A stretch of DNA of 64,000 nt from Pontimicrobium aquaticum (GCF_005047595.1 NZ_SUPL01000004.1:338145-402144); one strand, 5' to 3'. Shown: positions 7,773-17,371, counted from the stretch's first letter. Notes: generated from the sequence alone by a model not told the origin. Made by a program: numbers and translations.

Positions 7773-9338
7773 TTATGATATTAATGGTAATTTTATTATA
7801 AAGGTACTACCCTTTCCTTTTTCACTTTCTACTGATACATAACCTTGATGGTCATCTACTATTCTCTTTACATATGCAAGTCCTAAACCATGACCTTTTA
7901 CATTATGTACATCACCTGTGTGCTCTCTATAAAATTTTTCGAACACCCTTTTTTGAACGGATTTTGACATTCCGTTACCTTGATCTTGTATTTTTAATAA
8001 AATGTTGTTTCCAACATTTTCTGTATATATATCTATTTTAGGTTCGTCGTTAGAATACTTAACAGCATTGTCTAACATATTTACTATAACGTTAGTAAAG
8101 TGAGTTTCATTGGCTAACACATCACAATTTGGAGCTTCAAAATGTGTTTTAACATAACCATTTCTATTTTCTACAATCAATTCAATATGTGCTATAGCAT
8201 CTGTTACTAAATCATGCAGCTTAACTCTTTCTTTACTAATATTTAGTTCGTTTTTTTCAAGTTTAGATATTCTTAGCACATTTTCAACTTGTGCATGCAT
8301 TCGTTTATTTTCATCTTTAATCATTCCTAAGTAACGTTTTACCTTATCTTGATCGTTAATGATTTTAGGATTCCTAATAGCATCTAAAGCTAAATTTATA
8401 GTTGCTATTGGTGTTTTAAACTCATGGGTCATATTATTAATAAAATCGGTCTTAATCTGTGATATTTGACGTTGTTTTATTAACTGATATAGCGCGCTTG
8501 AATATGCAATGATGATAATAACTGTAAATATTATTGCTAGCAGTGTCATGCCTATTATTGATGACAAAATAAATTTATTTCTTTCAGGAAAATTAATATA
8601 CAAGGTATATTCGCTTTCATCATTGTTATCTAAAAATATTGGAACACCTAATTTAGCTTGTTGCAATTCAAAATTATCCGACTGCACTTTTGTAGCTAGA
8701 TCTTTATGATAAATAGAAAATTCAAAATCTATGTCGATATTGTTTTCTAACAGCTTTTTGCTAAGTAATTCGTTTATAGTGCTTTTTGATACTCGCAAAT
8801 GAATTGGCGTGTTTTTAGCTTCCTCTCTATATTGAGCTTCAAAAGTGGCCATTTGTAATTTATTCAAAGAATAAATACTATTTATTGTTTCATCTGGTGC
8901 TATAGCTAAATCATTATCCAAATCTGTATTCTTAAATACTTGCTTGGTGGTAATTCCTGTATACTTACTAAAAGTTAAACTATCTAAACCTATGTCAATG
9001 AACGAAGGGATTTTAAAATTTTCTTCTAAAACTCCTGTGTTATATACTATAATTTGATTGGCACTTTCGTTTTGCTTGTAAACTAAAATACTTCTTAAAT
9101 CTGTTGAATCTGGAACAGTTCCTTGAGCTAATAATTTTTTTAACTCATCAACATATTTTTCATATTCTAGCTTTACAACTTTGTCGGATGTGTAAGTGAG
9201 TGCTTTTTTTACATTAAATGTAAATTGCTCCTCTTCATTCTTAAACGTGTTATTAATAAAATAGGCTTGTACAAAAATAATTCCAACAAGCGATAAACTC
9301 ATTAATATTACCAACAAGACGAATAGTTTCTTACCCAT
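7773..9338 (-). CDS. Membrane sensor histidine kinase (RprX-like)
   Basis: This kinase of about 521 residues has one N-terminal TM helix (residues 5-27), a periplasmic sensor domain of about 230 residues, a second TM helix (257-280), the H-box NNMTHEFKTPIA with H305/306, the N-box MLDNAVKYSND and the G boxes DQGNGMS and KGHGLGLAYVKRIV. No HAMP domain is obvious. It phosphorylates the adjacent response regulator. The ATG at 9338 is preferred over the GTG at 9341 because a perfect -7 box TAATTTTG ends four bases upstream of it, suggesting an essentially leaderless transcript. Confidence 0.92.
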   Translation of the reverse strand: MGKKLFVLLVILMSLSLVGIIFVQAYFINNTFKNEEEQFTFNVKKALTYTSDKVVKLEYEKYVDELKKLLAQGTVPDSTDLRSILVYKQNESANQIIVYNTGVLEENFKIPSFIDIGLDSLTFSKYTGITTKQVFKNTDLDNDLAIAPDETINSIYSLNKLQMATFEAQYREEAKNTPIHLRVSKSTINELLSKKLLENNIDIDFEFSIYHKDLATKVQSDNFELQQAKLGVPIFLDNNDESEYTLYINFPERNKFILSSIIGMTLLAIIFTVIIIIAYSSALYQLIKQRQISQIKTDFINNMTHEFKTPIATINLALDAIRNPKIINDQDKVKRYLGMIKDENKRMHAQVENVLRISKLEKNELNISKERVKLHDLVTDAIAHIELIVENRNGYVKTHFEAPNCDVLANETHFTNVIVNMLDNAVKYSNDEPKIDIYTENVGNNILLKIQDQGNGMSKSVQKRVFEKFYREHTGDVHNVKGHGLGLAYVKRIVDDHQGYVSVESEKGKGSTFIIKLPLIS

Positions 9339-9342
9339 CACT

Positions 9343-9350
9343 CAAAATTA
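9343..9350 (-). promoter_or_regulatory. Bacteroidota -7 box (TAATTTTG) of the kinase-regulator operon
   Basis: The box matches TAnnTTTG exactly and ends four bases before the kinase ATG. With the usual 5-7 base spacing the transcript would begin at or next to the start codon. No clear -33 TTG is visible at 19-21 bases. Confidence 0.5.
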
Positions 9351-9408
9351 ACATTTTAACATTTAGATAGAATACCATTTAACCTTACATTAACACAAAT
9401 GTTAAAAT

Positions 9409-10005
9409 TTACTTAGCACAAATAGTATTTAGTATTTTTTTATGGGTTTTTTCCACCTCTTTTCGAGTTTTTAACAAGGTAGTGTTATTTATAACAAATT
9501 GAGATAATGGCTTTTTCTTTTCGTCGGACCATTGGTTACTTATAATTGCTTTTACTTTCTCTTTTGTAGAATTATCTCTTTTTATAACACGTTGTATTCT
9601 AACTTCCTCATTTGCCACTACTAATATAATGGCATCATGGTTTAAATAACTATTATTTTCAAATAATATTGCAGCTTCTTTTATAACATAAGGCGCTTCT
9701 TGTTTAGCAAGCCAACGCTTAAAATGTGATGCTACTTTTGGATGAACAATAGCATTCATTTTCTCTAACAAGTTTTTGTTATTGAATATTTTTTGAGCAA
9801 TAAAATGTTTGTTTAATATACCATCTATATATGCCTCCTCACCAAATAATTTTATAAGCTTTCTTTTAATTACTTTAGACTTATTCATTAATTTCTTAGC
9901 CTCAATATCTGCAATGTAAACTGGCACACCTAACTCTAAAAACATATTTGCAACAGTAGTTTTGCCGCTTCCAATCCCTCCTGTTAGACCAATAACTTTA
10001 CTCAT
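9409..10005 (-). CDS. coaE: Dephospho-CoA kinase
   Basis: CoaE (198 residues) phosphorylates the 3'-hydroxyl of dephospho-CoA in the last step of CoA synthesis. The P-loop GLTGGIGSGKTT lies at residues 6-17, the LID/CoA domain segment with VHPKV is present, and the length is normal. It follows the YbbR-like gene at 6 bases in the order GT2, YbbR-like, coaE, an arrangement found in many Flavobacteriaceae. The other CoA gene of the window, coaBC, is about 8 kb to the right on the same strand. Confidence 0.95.
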   Translation of the reverse strand: MSKVIGLTGGIGSGKTTVANMFLELGVPVYIADIEAKKLMNKSKVIKRKLIKLFGEEAYIDGILNKHFIAQKIFNNKNLLEKMNAIVHPKVASHFKRWLAKQEAPYVIKEAAILFENNSYLNHDAIILVVANEEVRIQRVIKRDNSTKEKVKAIISNQWSDEKKKPLSQFVINNTTLLKTRKEVEKTHKKILNTICAK

Positions 10006-10011
10006 AGCTGT

Positions 10012-10965
10012 TTACTTAATAATAACAAACTCTATTTGTTTTACATTTAATTTTGCATATTTAATATTATCTGGTTGCTTTATAATTTCTGGAATTAAAT
10101 GTGTATTGTTTTTTATCGTGTTGAAATCGCACTGCACTATAAAATTATTAGTAGAGATATTGTTAAAATTGCTTAAGCTGGTATAAAAAACTAGCGGAAC
10201 AGATTTAGGGTAAAAGTTTATTTTAATATGTTCTGGAACATTAATAATATTAACAGGTACATTAAGTGTGCCTTCTGTAAACTTCTCTACTGTTCCGCTT
10301 ACTTTAACTGTAGATTTTGACACCATTAAATTGTTACTATTAGGTATATCTAATTCAATTATTTCACTAAAAGATGTATTGACATTTTCTAATTTTACAT
10401 TTTTAGTTTGAATTTGAGTTATTGAATCAATCATTATTTTAGGTCCAATAATTTTTACAGAATCTGGTTCTAACTTATAAGAGTTAATAACATCATACCC
10501 TGTTGAATATTTAATATTAGACAATAATTTTACAGGCACTTTTTTGATTGCATTTACATCATAACGAAATGCAATAGTGTCTGGAGTAATGTTCTCTACT
10601 CTAATATTTGTGTCAAATTGATTTATTATGTTTGGCAACCCATTAGATTCAATCCATTTATAATGCGTTCCTGTTTTATCTAATAAGCTAAAATCAATAT
10701 CTATTGTTGGTTGCTTGAAATAATATTTAATATGCTTGAAACCATAAGTATTAAGTACAATATTCATTGTAGTATTAGAGTCGCTTAAAATAACATGGTT
10801 TTCAGGTACATTAATCTTATTTATTGTAAACACAAAACTGTGAGTATATCTCTGTGATAACTTTGAAAGCACTGAAAACAAAAAAGCAAGTATTAAAAAC
10901 AGAAAAAACACATTGAGTCTTTTACTTTTTATATGTGAAATAATATTTTGTTTAAAAACTTTCAT
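10012..10965 (-). CDS. YbbR/CdaR-like domain protein
   Basis: This 317-residue protein has a short basic N-terminus, one membrane anchor (about residues 18-36, FFLFLILAFLFSVLSKL) and an exported region of repeating beta-rich YbbR-like units (for example VPVKLLSNIKYSTGYDVI...SVKIIGPKIMIDSI, then a further copy with LNVPVNIINVPEHI). In Firmicutes YbbR proteins modulate the diadenylate cyclase CdaA; no cyclase gene is next to it here, so that role is not supported by context. It directly abuts the GT2 gene and precedes coaE. Confidence 0.8.
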   Translation of the reverse strand: MKVFKQNIISHIKSKRLNVFFLFLILAFLFSVLSKLSQRYTHSFVFTINKINVPENHVILSDSNTTMNIVLNTYGFKHIKYYFKQPTIDIDFSLLDKTGTHYKWIESNGLPNIINQFDTNIRVENITPDTIAFRYDVNAIKKVPVKLLSNIKYSTGYDVINSYKLEPDSVKIIGPKIMIDSITQIQTKNVKLENVNTSFSEIIELDIPNSNNLMVSKSTVKVSGTVEKFTEGTLNVPVNIINVPEHIKINFYPKSVPLVFYTSLSNFNNISTNNFIVQCDFNTIKNNTHLIPEIIKQPDNIKYAKLNVKQIEFVIIK

Positions 10966-11973
10966 TTAAGATTTAAAAAATAAATTTGGAAATAACATTT
11001 CAGCATTCTTTTTAGAAAACATTAGTTTTAATGTTGAAGTTAAAAATCCTTTGCCATAACCATAAAACTGAATTCCTATTGCTAGAAGCGACAATAAAGC
11101 AACAACTATATTTTTAGTGCTTATAATGGCCAGTGTAAAACTTAAAGCGAAATATGCAAAAACCAAGTAAATTGGCAATGTTACATTGAAAAATAATGCA
11201 ATTATTGATAGAACAAACCCTATACAAAATAAGCTAGGAAACCAATAAGTAATTTTTTTTGTATCAGGATGCCATACATTCAAAATAGGTCTTACAGAGC
11301 CAAATTTATAAACTTGTTTATAAAATTTAGACCACGATATTCTACGCTTATGATAGACAAATGCTTCTTGAATAAGCTTAGTTTCAAAACCAAGTTTCCA
11401 TAGTCTTATAGACAAATCTGGGTCTTCGCCTGGGTGAATTCTTCCAAAGCCTTTAGTAGCCTCAAAAGCTTTTTTAGAAAGTCCCATATTAAAACTACGA
11501 GGTTGAAATTTATTAATACTAAATGCTTTTCCTCGAATACCTCCTGTGGTAATAAAAGATGTCATAGCAAAATTAATGGCCTTTTGTATATTACTAAAGG
11601 AACTATGAGCTGCATCTGGACCACCAAAACAATCTACATAGCTATTGTTTAAGCTCTCTAATACTTTTTGTAAATATTGATTAGGTAGAACACAATCGGA
11701 ATCTAAAATTATAAAATAATTGCCTTTTGCTCGTTTCATTCCATAATTTCTAGAATCTCCTGGTCCAGAGTTTTCTTTAAAGTAATATGAAATATTTAAT
11801 TGATGTGTATAGTTTTCTACTACAGCTTTAGAGGTGATTTTCGAACCATCTTCTATAATGACAATTTCAAAATCTTTTTCGCCATCTAAGGCAATAAAAC
11901 TTTCCAGAAGTTCTTTAGCTTCTTCTGGTCTATTAAAAATTGGAATTATAAATGATATATCGCTTGCAGTCAT
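10966..11973 (-). CDS. Family 2 glycosyltransferase, membrane-associated
   Basis: The 335-residue protein has a GT-A fold N-terminus: FIIPIFNRPEEA at residues 8-19, the nucleotide-diphosphate/metal motif DSD in FIILDSDC, and the acceptor-region acidic motif GEDPDLSIRLW. The last 100 residues hold two to three hydrophobic helices, placing it at the inner membrane. It presumably adds a sugar to an envelope glycan; the substrate is not predictable. A -7 box (TACCTTTG) sits just upstream, and the YbbR-like and coaE genes follow without gap, so this gene heads the operon. Confidence 0.87.
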   Translation of the reverse strand: MTASDISFIIPIFNRPEEAKELLESFIALDGEKDFEIVIIEDGSKITSKAVVENYTHQLNISYYFKENSGPGDSRNYGMKRAKGNYFIILDSDCVLPNQYLQKVLESLNNSYVDCFGGPDAAHSSFSNIQKAINFAMTSFITTGGIRGKAFSINKFQPRSFNMGLSKKAFEATKGFGRIHPGEDPDLSIRLWKLGFETKLIQEAFVYHKRRISWSKFYKQVYKFGSVRPILNVWHPDTKKITYWFPSLFCIGFVLSIIALFFNVTLPIYLVFAYFALSFTLAIISTKNIVVALLSLLAIGIQFYGYGKGFLTSTLKLMFSKKNAEMLFPNLFFKS

Positions 11974-11980
11974 ATATGTG

Positions 11981-11988
11981 CAAAGGTA
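11981..11988 (-). promoter_or_regulatory. Bacteroidota -7 box (TACCTTTG) before the GT2 gene
   Basis: An exact TAnnTTTG match lies seven bases upstream of the GT2 start on the minus strand; the -33 element is not evident. Confidence 0.5.
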
Positions 11989-12025
11989 ATTAAAGCAGTA
12001 AAATTAAATCACTAAATTTTGCATA

Positions 12026-12053
12026 TAAAAAAAGCCTCGTAAAACGAGGCTTT
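12026..12053 (-). terminator. Intrinsic terminator of the T9SS cargo gene
   Basis: A perfect 10-bp stem (12031-12040 with 12044-12053, loop AAA) is followed on the minus strand by a T-rich run. It lies just past the stop of the 12076-13656 gene. Confidence 0.88.
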
Positions 12054-12075
12054 AATATTATATTAAAAAAATATA

Positions 12076-13656
12076 CTATCTTTTTATAATTTGTTTTGTT
12101 TCAGTTACACCATCAATGGTAACCTTTACAAAATAAGATCCTGTTTGTAACGCAGACATATTTACTTCTGCTTTATTGTTATTAGGAGCTTGACGTAATA
12201 CTTCTTGTCCTAACATGTTATAAACTGAGATCTTTTGAATATTGTCTTGAGCTCTTAAGTTTAGCTTGTCTTGTACTGGGTTTGGATAAAATTTAAACTC
12301 AGCTAAGTCGTTATCATCTTCAACTGACAATGATTGATCAGACCAAATTCTAATAGTAAAACTTCCATCAGTTGGAGGTGCAGTTTGATATTGATACACT
12401 CTAACAAAATAAGTATCTCCAATAGTAAGACCTGTTCGAGTTAATACCTCTGTATCATTTCCAAACACATCATCTGCACAAGCTATACTTAGTGCGCTTA
12501 AAGTACCGCAAGTATCATCTGTAGTGGAAAACAGCTCAACAACACCATCAAAAGGTGTAAATACAGTAATGTTAACACTTTCTGTCCTAGCCACAAAACT
12601 ATACCATACGTCATCATTTGGATCTCCTGCAAAACAATTTTCTGCAATTCCAGAGTCTGAAGCTCCACTAATACTTCCATTAACTATATTTACAGGATCT
12701 CCTAAAACTTCTTGTACTATAACTTCAGCTCCTGAACAATCATCATTTGTTCCTTGAGTAATAAAAGTAAAAGGTCCTGTCCATATACTTTTATCTCCAC
12801 CACCACAATCTGCTCTTACATAAGCAGCATAAGTATTACCTGAAGTTAATGATGTAAACGAATATGGATTACTAGAAGTAGAAGTTATTGTTCCATCTAC
12901 ATCATGAGTTTCTCCTGTAGTTAAATTAACTAATTCAACATCCCATTGTGTTTCTGTTCCTTCTGGACCTTTAATCCATGAGAAATCAGCACTTGTTGAC
13001 ATTATATTAGAAATACTTCCATATGATGGCTCAACACAAGTCGGAGTTTCTCTTACTAATACTTCATCTATATACCACTCTATATCAATTGTTCCTCTAT
13101 ATCTAAATGCAATATAAACACTAGAATTACCATTTGCTGCTGATAAATCTTCTACTCTCTGTTTCCAGACAAAATCATCAGGTCCAGTAGCCCAACTATT
13201 AGGTGTATTTCCAAGATCAACCCATTGAGCTTCATTAAAATTAATTCCATCATGAGTTGTTGAGTAATAAACATGGAATTGATTAGAAGTAAGAAAATCA
13301 CCAGACCTAGTTGTTTCGTAAAATCTAATTTCCGGATTTGATGCAGAAGTAAAATCCATTGAAGGTGATATCAACCATTTATCTTTAGCGTCAGGACTAC
13401 CAGCATCTTCTGCATGAGTAAGATTAAATAGCTCATTATAAAAAGCAGAATATGTTCCGACAAGTGGTGTAAATGTCTTACCACTATTAGTATATTCATC
13501 CTGTTGTTGCCATGGGTATCCTCCCACATCACCAGATCCAGCTTCATCTGTCCAGCCTGATGGTGGGACACTAGTTTCAAAACCTTCATTTAGGTATTCT
13601 TGTCCATAAAATAAAGATGTCCACATAAGTAGGACTAGTAAAGTAATTTTTTTCAT
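12076..13656 (-). CDS. Secreted MAM-like/fibronectin III protein with T9SS type A sorting tail
   Basis: The 526-residue protein has a signal peptide (MKKITLLVLLMWTSLFYGQ), a choice-of-anchor-J/MAM-like beta domain (about 25-205, with WTDEAGSG, DKWLISPSMDF and WYIDEVLV), a fibronectin type III domain (about 208-300), a further beta domain with DDVWYSFVA and GDTYFVRVYQY (about 305-435), and a C-terminal T9SS sorting domain (FYPNPVQDKLNLR ... ISVYNMLGQEV ... GSYFVKVTIDG ... KQIIKR). It is therefore an exported, surface-attached or released protein, perhaps an adhesin; no catalytic motif is visible. It is a single-gene unit with its own terminator. Confidence 0.88.
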   Translation of the reverse strand: MKKITLLVLLMWTSLFYGQEYLNEGFETSVPPSGWTDEAGSGDVGGYPWQQQDEYTNSGKTFTPLVGTYSAFYNELFNLTHAEDAGSPDAKDKWLISPSMDFTSASNPEIRFYETTRSGDFLTSNQFHVYYSTTHDGINFNEAQWVDLGNTPNSWATGPDDFVWKQRVEDLSAANGNSSVYIAFRYRGTIDIEWYIDEVLVRETPTCVEPSYGSISNIMSTSADFSWIKGPEGTETQWDVELVNLTTGETHDVDGTITSTSSNPYSFTSLTSGNTYAAYVRADCGGGDKSIWTGPFTFITQGTNDDCSGAEVIVQEVLGDPVNIVNGSISGASDSGIAENCFAGDPNDDVWYSFVARTESVNITVFTPFDGVVELFSTTDDTCGTLSALSIACADDVFGNDTEVLTRTGLTIGDTYFVRVYQYQTAPPTDGSFTIRIWSDQSLSVEDDNDLAEFKFYPNPVQDKLNLRAQDNIQKISVYNMLGQEVLRQAPNNNKAEVNMSALQTGSYFVKVTIDGVTETKQIIKR

Positions 13657-13838
13657 GCTATTACAATTTTGTTAAGTTTATATTTATTTGATTAAGGTAA
13701 ATCAAGTGCATATTACTATAAAATTTAGAAGGAATAGAATATTAATCGTTAAACGATGAAAAAATTAGTTAAACCGATTAGTAACACACTTTTATTCGAT
13801 GAAAATCAAATGGTTAAATGATGTTTATAACACAAAAA

Positions 13839-13863
13839 AAAGACCTTGAATATCAAGGCCTTT
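13839..13863 (-). terminator. Intrinsic terminator of fabI
   Basis: A stem centred on CCTTGA/TCAAGG (13844-13849 with 13853-13858, extended by flanking pairs around one mismatch) is followed on the minus strand by an eight-base T run. It lies 25 bases past the fabI stop. Confidence 0.8.
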
Positions 13864-13887
13864 AATAAAAATTATTTTATTACAATT

Positions 13888-14706
13888 TTACTCGTCTCCA
13901 ATAAAAGTATCCATGACAGCATCACTCACTCCCATATTGCTAAAGCCACCATCATTAAATAAGTTTTGCAAGGTTACACGCTTTGTTAAATCACTAAACA
14001 AAGTTACTGTGTAATTAGCGCAATCTAAAGCAGTTGCATTACCAAGTGGTGACATTTTATCGGCATAAGCTATAAAGCCATCAAAACCTTTCACACCTTT
14101 TCCTGCTGTTGTAGGTGTTGGTGATTGCGAAATTGTGTTGACACGCACTTTTTTATCACGCCCAAAAAAGTATCCAAAACTACGTGCTATACTTTCTAAA
14201 TAGGCTTTATTATCTGCCATATCATTATAATCTGGAAATACACGTTGTGCTGCCATATATGTTAGTGCCACGATGCTTCCCCATTCGTTCATAGCATCAT
14301 TTTTATACAATGTATGCATCACTTTATGGAACGACATAGCAGATACGTCTGTTCCTTTTTGAGTCCAGTCGTAATTTTGATCGGTATATGCTCTTCCTTT
14401 TCTAACGTTTACAGACATCCCAATAGAATGCAGCACAAAATCTATTTTACCACCAAGTACTTCCATTGATTTTTCAACCAAGTTTTGTAAATCTTCAAGT
14501 GATGTTGCGTCGGCTGGGATAATTTCAGATCCTGTTTTTTCAGCTAAATCGTTAATTTGTCCCATACGCATTGCGATTGGCGCGTTGGTTAAGACAAATG
14601 TTCCTCCTTCTTCGTGAACTCTTTCGGCGGTTTTCCAAGCAATTGAATTAGGGTCTAATGCTCCAAATATTATTCCTCGTTTTCCTTTTAATAAATTGTA
14701 AGACAT
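13888..14706 (-). CDS. fabI: Enoyl-[acyl-carrier-protein] reductase FabI
   Basis: FabI (272 residues) is the NADH-dependent enoyl-ACP reductase of type II fatty acid synthesis, an SDR-fold enzyme. The divergent SDR nucleotide motif reads IIFGALDPNSIAW near the N-terminus, HSIGMS follows, and the Y-x6-K catalytic pair is in YNDMADNK. Length is normal. It has its own -7 box in the 45-base gap after recN and its own terminator, so it is probably a monocistronic gene. Confidence 0.96.
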   Translation of the reverse strand: MSYNLLKGKRGIIFGALDPNSIAWKTAERVHEEGGTFVLTNAPIAMRMGQINDLAEKTGSEIIPADATSLEDLQNLVEKSMEVLGGKIDFVLHSIGMSVNVRKGRAYTDQNYDWTQKGTDVSAMSFHKVMHTLYKNDAMNEWGSIVALTYMAAQRVFPDYNDMADNKAYLESIARSFGYFFGRDKKVRVNTISQSPTPTTAGKGVKGFDGFIAYADKMSPLGNATALDCANYTVTLFSDLTKRVTLQNLFNDGGFSNMGVSDAVMDTFIGDE

Positions 14707-14740
14707 ATATAAATGTTTTTCTTTAGTTAGTTTGAGATAG

Positions 14741-14748
14741 CAAAGATA
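14741..14748 (-). promoter_or_regulatory. Bacteroidota -7 box (TATCTTTG) before fabI
   Basis: An exact TAnnTTTG match in the short recN-fabI gap predicts a transcript start near 14735 and a leader of about 30 bases. Confidence 0.6.
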
Positions 14749-14751
14749 CTA

Positions 14752-16404
14752 TTAATTCAATAATTGTTTTGCATGTGCTATAGCAGAAGTTGACATTTCT
14801 TTACCTCCTAGCATTTGTGCAATTTCTACAATGCGTTCTTCTGTATTTAGTTTTACCATTTGTGTAATGGTTTTATTATTTAAATCTTCTTTAAAAACTT
14901 TAAAATGCGTGTCGCCTTTTGCTGCAATTTGTGGCAAATGTGTTATGGTAAAGACTTGCATAGACTTACTCATTTGCTGCATGATTATTGCCATTTTATT
15001 CGAAATTTCTCCAGAAACCCCTGTATCTATTTCATCAAACATAATAGATGGAAGCTGTACATATTTTGCTAAAATAGATTTTACAGCCAACATAATTCTT
15101 GATAATTCACCACCTGATGCTGCCTTCTTTAAAGGCTTAAACTCTCCTCCTTTATTAGCCGTAAATAAAAAATTTAGTTTATCATTTCCATTACTATAAA
15201 ATGTATCTTGTTGAAATACTGAAATATTAAATTTAGCATTTGGCATTCCAAGTTCGGCTAAGATCGTTTCTAATTGTTTTGTTAGTTCTGGTATTACTTT
15301 ACTTCTATTTTTATGTAACTCTTTAGCTAATTTGTTAAGCTGCTCTTCTAAATCTTTTTTTAAATTTTCTTTTTCAAAGATTGTATCGTCAATAGTTTGG
15401 GTTGCTAAAACTTTATTAGACAGTTCTGTTTTAATATCTATTAATTCAACAATATTAGAAGCTGAATGCTTCAACAGCAAATTATGAATCTTTTGAAGTT
15501 TTGTGTTGACCTCTTCTAGTCTATTTGGATTAGCTTCCAGGTTGTCTTGTGCTTTCTCTATATCGCCTACAACATCATCTAGCTCAATTAATACACTATT
15601 TACTCTATTAAATAACTCTGAGTAAGTTTTAGATAATTTAGAGAGCTTCTGTAAGCTGTTTTTAAGTTGCGTTAAATTGCTTAGTATTCCTATTTGTTCG
15701 TCGTTTAATAATTGATTCGATAAAAGTAGTTCCTCTTTTATTTCTTCTACATTATTTAAAGACTCATATTCATTTTCTAATTCTTCAAGCTCTCCAGAAA
15801 CCAATTTAGCCTCTTCCAACTCATTGAATAAAAACAAATTATAATCATATTCCTTTACCGCTTCTGCTTTCTGGTTTTTTAATAGTTCCAGCGTTTTTTC
15901 AACTTGATTATAAGATACTAAAGTGGTATTATACGCCTCTAACAACTTAGTGTTTTTTGCTAAGGCATCAATAATTTGAAACTGAAAATCATCATTGGTT
16001 AACTCTAAAGTTTGATGTTGTGAATGAATATCGATTAAATAATTTCCAAGCTGAGTTAAAGTATTTAATGTTACTGGCGAGTCGTTAATAAACGCTCTTG
16101 ATTTTCCTGAAGGCAAAATTTCTCTCCTAATAATTGTTTCTGCTTCATAATCTAAATCTTCGTTTTTAAAAAAAGATTTTAAATTGTAGTTTACAATATC
16201 AAAAGTGGCCTCAACGATACATTTTTTTGAGGTATTTTTTACACTGCTTAAATCTGCTCGCTTTCCTAAAATTAAAGATAATCCTCCTAAAAGAATAGAT
16301 TTACCTGCTCCAGTTTCACCTGTTATAATGCTCAAACCATTATTGAAAGATATTTGTAAATCTTCAATTAATGCATAATTTTTTATGGATAGGTTGGTAA
16401 GCAA
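14752..16404 (-). CDS. recN: DNA repair protein RecN
   Basis: RecN (550 residues) is an SMC-like ATPase acting in double-strand break repair. Walker A is GETGAGKS near residues 30-37, the centre is a long coiled coil (about 150-360), and the C-terminal half has the ABC signature region AASGGELSRIMLAVK and Walker B IMFDEIDTGVSGE. The start codon is TTG at 16404; it gives the family-typical N-terminus MLTNLSIKNYALIEDL and no ATG is available. It lies between the DUF4835 gene and fabI, downstream of bamD-rpoZ-coaBC, the usual flavobacterial order. Confidence 0.95.
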   Translation of the reverse strand: MLTNLSIKNYALIEDLQISFNNGLSIITGETGAGKSILLGGLSLILGKRADLSSVKNTSKKCIVEATFDIVNYNLKSFFKNEDLDYEAETIIRREILPSGKSRAFINDSPVTLNTLTQLGNYLIDIHSQHQTLELTNDDFQFQIIDALAKNTKLLEAYNTTLVSYNQVEKTLELLKNQKAEAVKEYDYNLFLFNELEEAKLVSGELEELENEYESLNNVEEIKEELLLSNQLLNDEQIGILSNLTQLKNSLQKLSKLSKTYSELFNRVNSVLIELDDVVGDIEKAQDNLEANPNRLEEVNTKLQKIHNLLLKHSASNIVELIDIKTELSNKVLATQTIDDTIFEKENLKKDLEEQLNKLAKELHKNRSKVIPELTKQLETILAELGMPNAKFNISVFQQDTFYSNGNDKLNFLFTANKGGEFKPLKKAASGGELSRIMLAVKSILAKYVQLPSIMFDEIDTGVSGEISNKMAIIMQQMSKSMQVFTITHLPQIAAKGDTHFKVFKEDLNNKTITQMVKLNTEERIVEIAQMLGGKEMSTSAIAHAKQLLN

Positions 16405-16483
16405 ATGTATTTACTTTAAAATTTAAACGATACATTTCTATAGCATAGAAACGATATGTAAATGTAAGATAAAATGTGCTAGT

Positions 16484-17371
16484 TTAATAACTAATATTGC
16501 GCCATTTATTTGAATGGTTTGGAGCCATTTTTGTCAATGAAGCCACCAAATCGGTAATGCTTATACTTGGGCCATCGGTAAAAATTTCTTCTATTTCGTT
16601 AGCTTTAGCATCAAAAAACACTCTCATAATAAAAGAACTTGGTCGTCTCCTATTGATGGCTTCAAGATTATGAAGCGCATCAGAAATTTTTTGTTTGGCA
16701 TTTTTCTGGTTTAAATGCATGGTATCTAAACCTCCAATATGATAGTTGTATAACGTACTTCTAAATTCTTTATAGGTTGGTGATAGTAAATTATCTATTA
16801 ACACAAATCTAGACTGTAAACCATCTTCAGGTTTCCAACCTTTAAAATTACTTTGCTGCGAGTAACTTAAAATAGTTCTAGCTTGTTGATAATATTGATC
16901 TCCTCCATTTAATGCAAAAGAATCAGCATCCATACCCAAAATAACATTTATATGAAACGCCAACACAGAAACTAAATTAGATTGAAACTGATTAGGGTTG
17001 TAGTTTATATTTTGAAACTCCTGGTATCTAAATGAAAAATCCTTGTCATTAAAATTATAAATTGGTGTACTATAAGATGAATTAAAAACTGGTCTAGATG
17101 ATAATATTTGAATAGATCCTTGAAACACATCGTTATTATAACCAGTAATATTAATTACCATACTACAATTTATGCGTTCTTTTTGGGAAAAATCCTTATT
17201 GGTCCATTTAGTATTATTGACAAACTCTTTTAACTGAGTCTCTAATGTTTTAAATACTTGAACATTTTCGTTACCTGTTTGTCGAGCATTTACAATTACA
17301 TCGCAATTTAACTCTTGTGAAGTAGCAATAAACGAACAAAAAACTGAGGCTATAAGTAGTAGTTTACGCAT
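16484..17371 (-). CDS. DUF4835 family protein (PorD-like, T9SS-associated)
   Basis: The 295-residue protein has a signal peptide ([19 protein letters not shown]) and the DUF4835 pattern: LNCDVIVNARQ at the mature N-terminus, NTKWTNKDFSQKERINCSM, and the conserved core VSVLAFHINVILGMDADSFALNGG. Members of this family are periplasmic and have been named PorD in annotation of type IX secretion genes; the mechanistic role is not well defined. It overlaps coaBC by 8 bases, a conserved pairing in Flavobacteriaceae. The T9SS cargo proteins in this window fit the presence of such a system. Confidence 0.82.
   Translation of the reverse strand: MRKLLLIASVFCSFIATSQELNCDVIVNARQTGNENVQVFKTLETQLKEFVNNTKWTNKDFSQKERINCSMVINITGYNNDVFQGSIQILSSRPVFNSSYSTPIYNFNDKDFSFRYQEFQNINYNPNQFQSNLVSVLAFHINVILGMDADSFALNGGDQYYQQARTILSYSQQSNFKGWKPEDGLQSRFVLIDNLLSPTYKEFRSTLYNYHIGGLDTMHLNQKNAKQKISDALHNLEAINRRRPSSFIMRVFFDAKANEIEEIFTDGPSISITDLVASLTKMAPNHSNKWRNISY

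Noticed and set aside
13657..13838. Small gene or operator between the T9SS cargo gene and fabI
   Set aside because: Only loose repeats of GTTAAA/GATGAAAA type are present; no ORF, no clear -7 box and no convincing palindrome besides the terminator.
14831..15199. Plus-strand ORF of 122 codons inside recN
   Set aside because: It covers the conserved Walker B and signature region of recN in reverse complement; hydrophobicity is an artefact of the antisense frame.
16402..16409. TACATTTG match on the minus strand at the recN start
   Set aside because: The box overlaps the TTG start codon itself, so it cannot be the promoter of recN with normal spacing; treated as chance.
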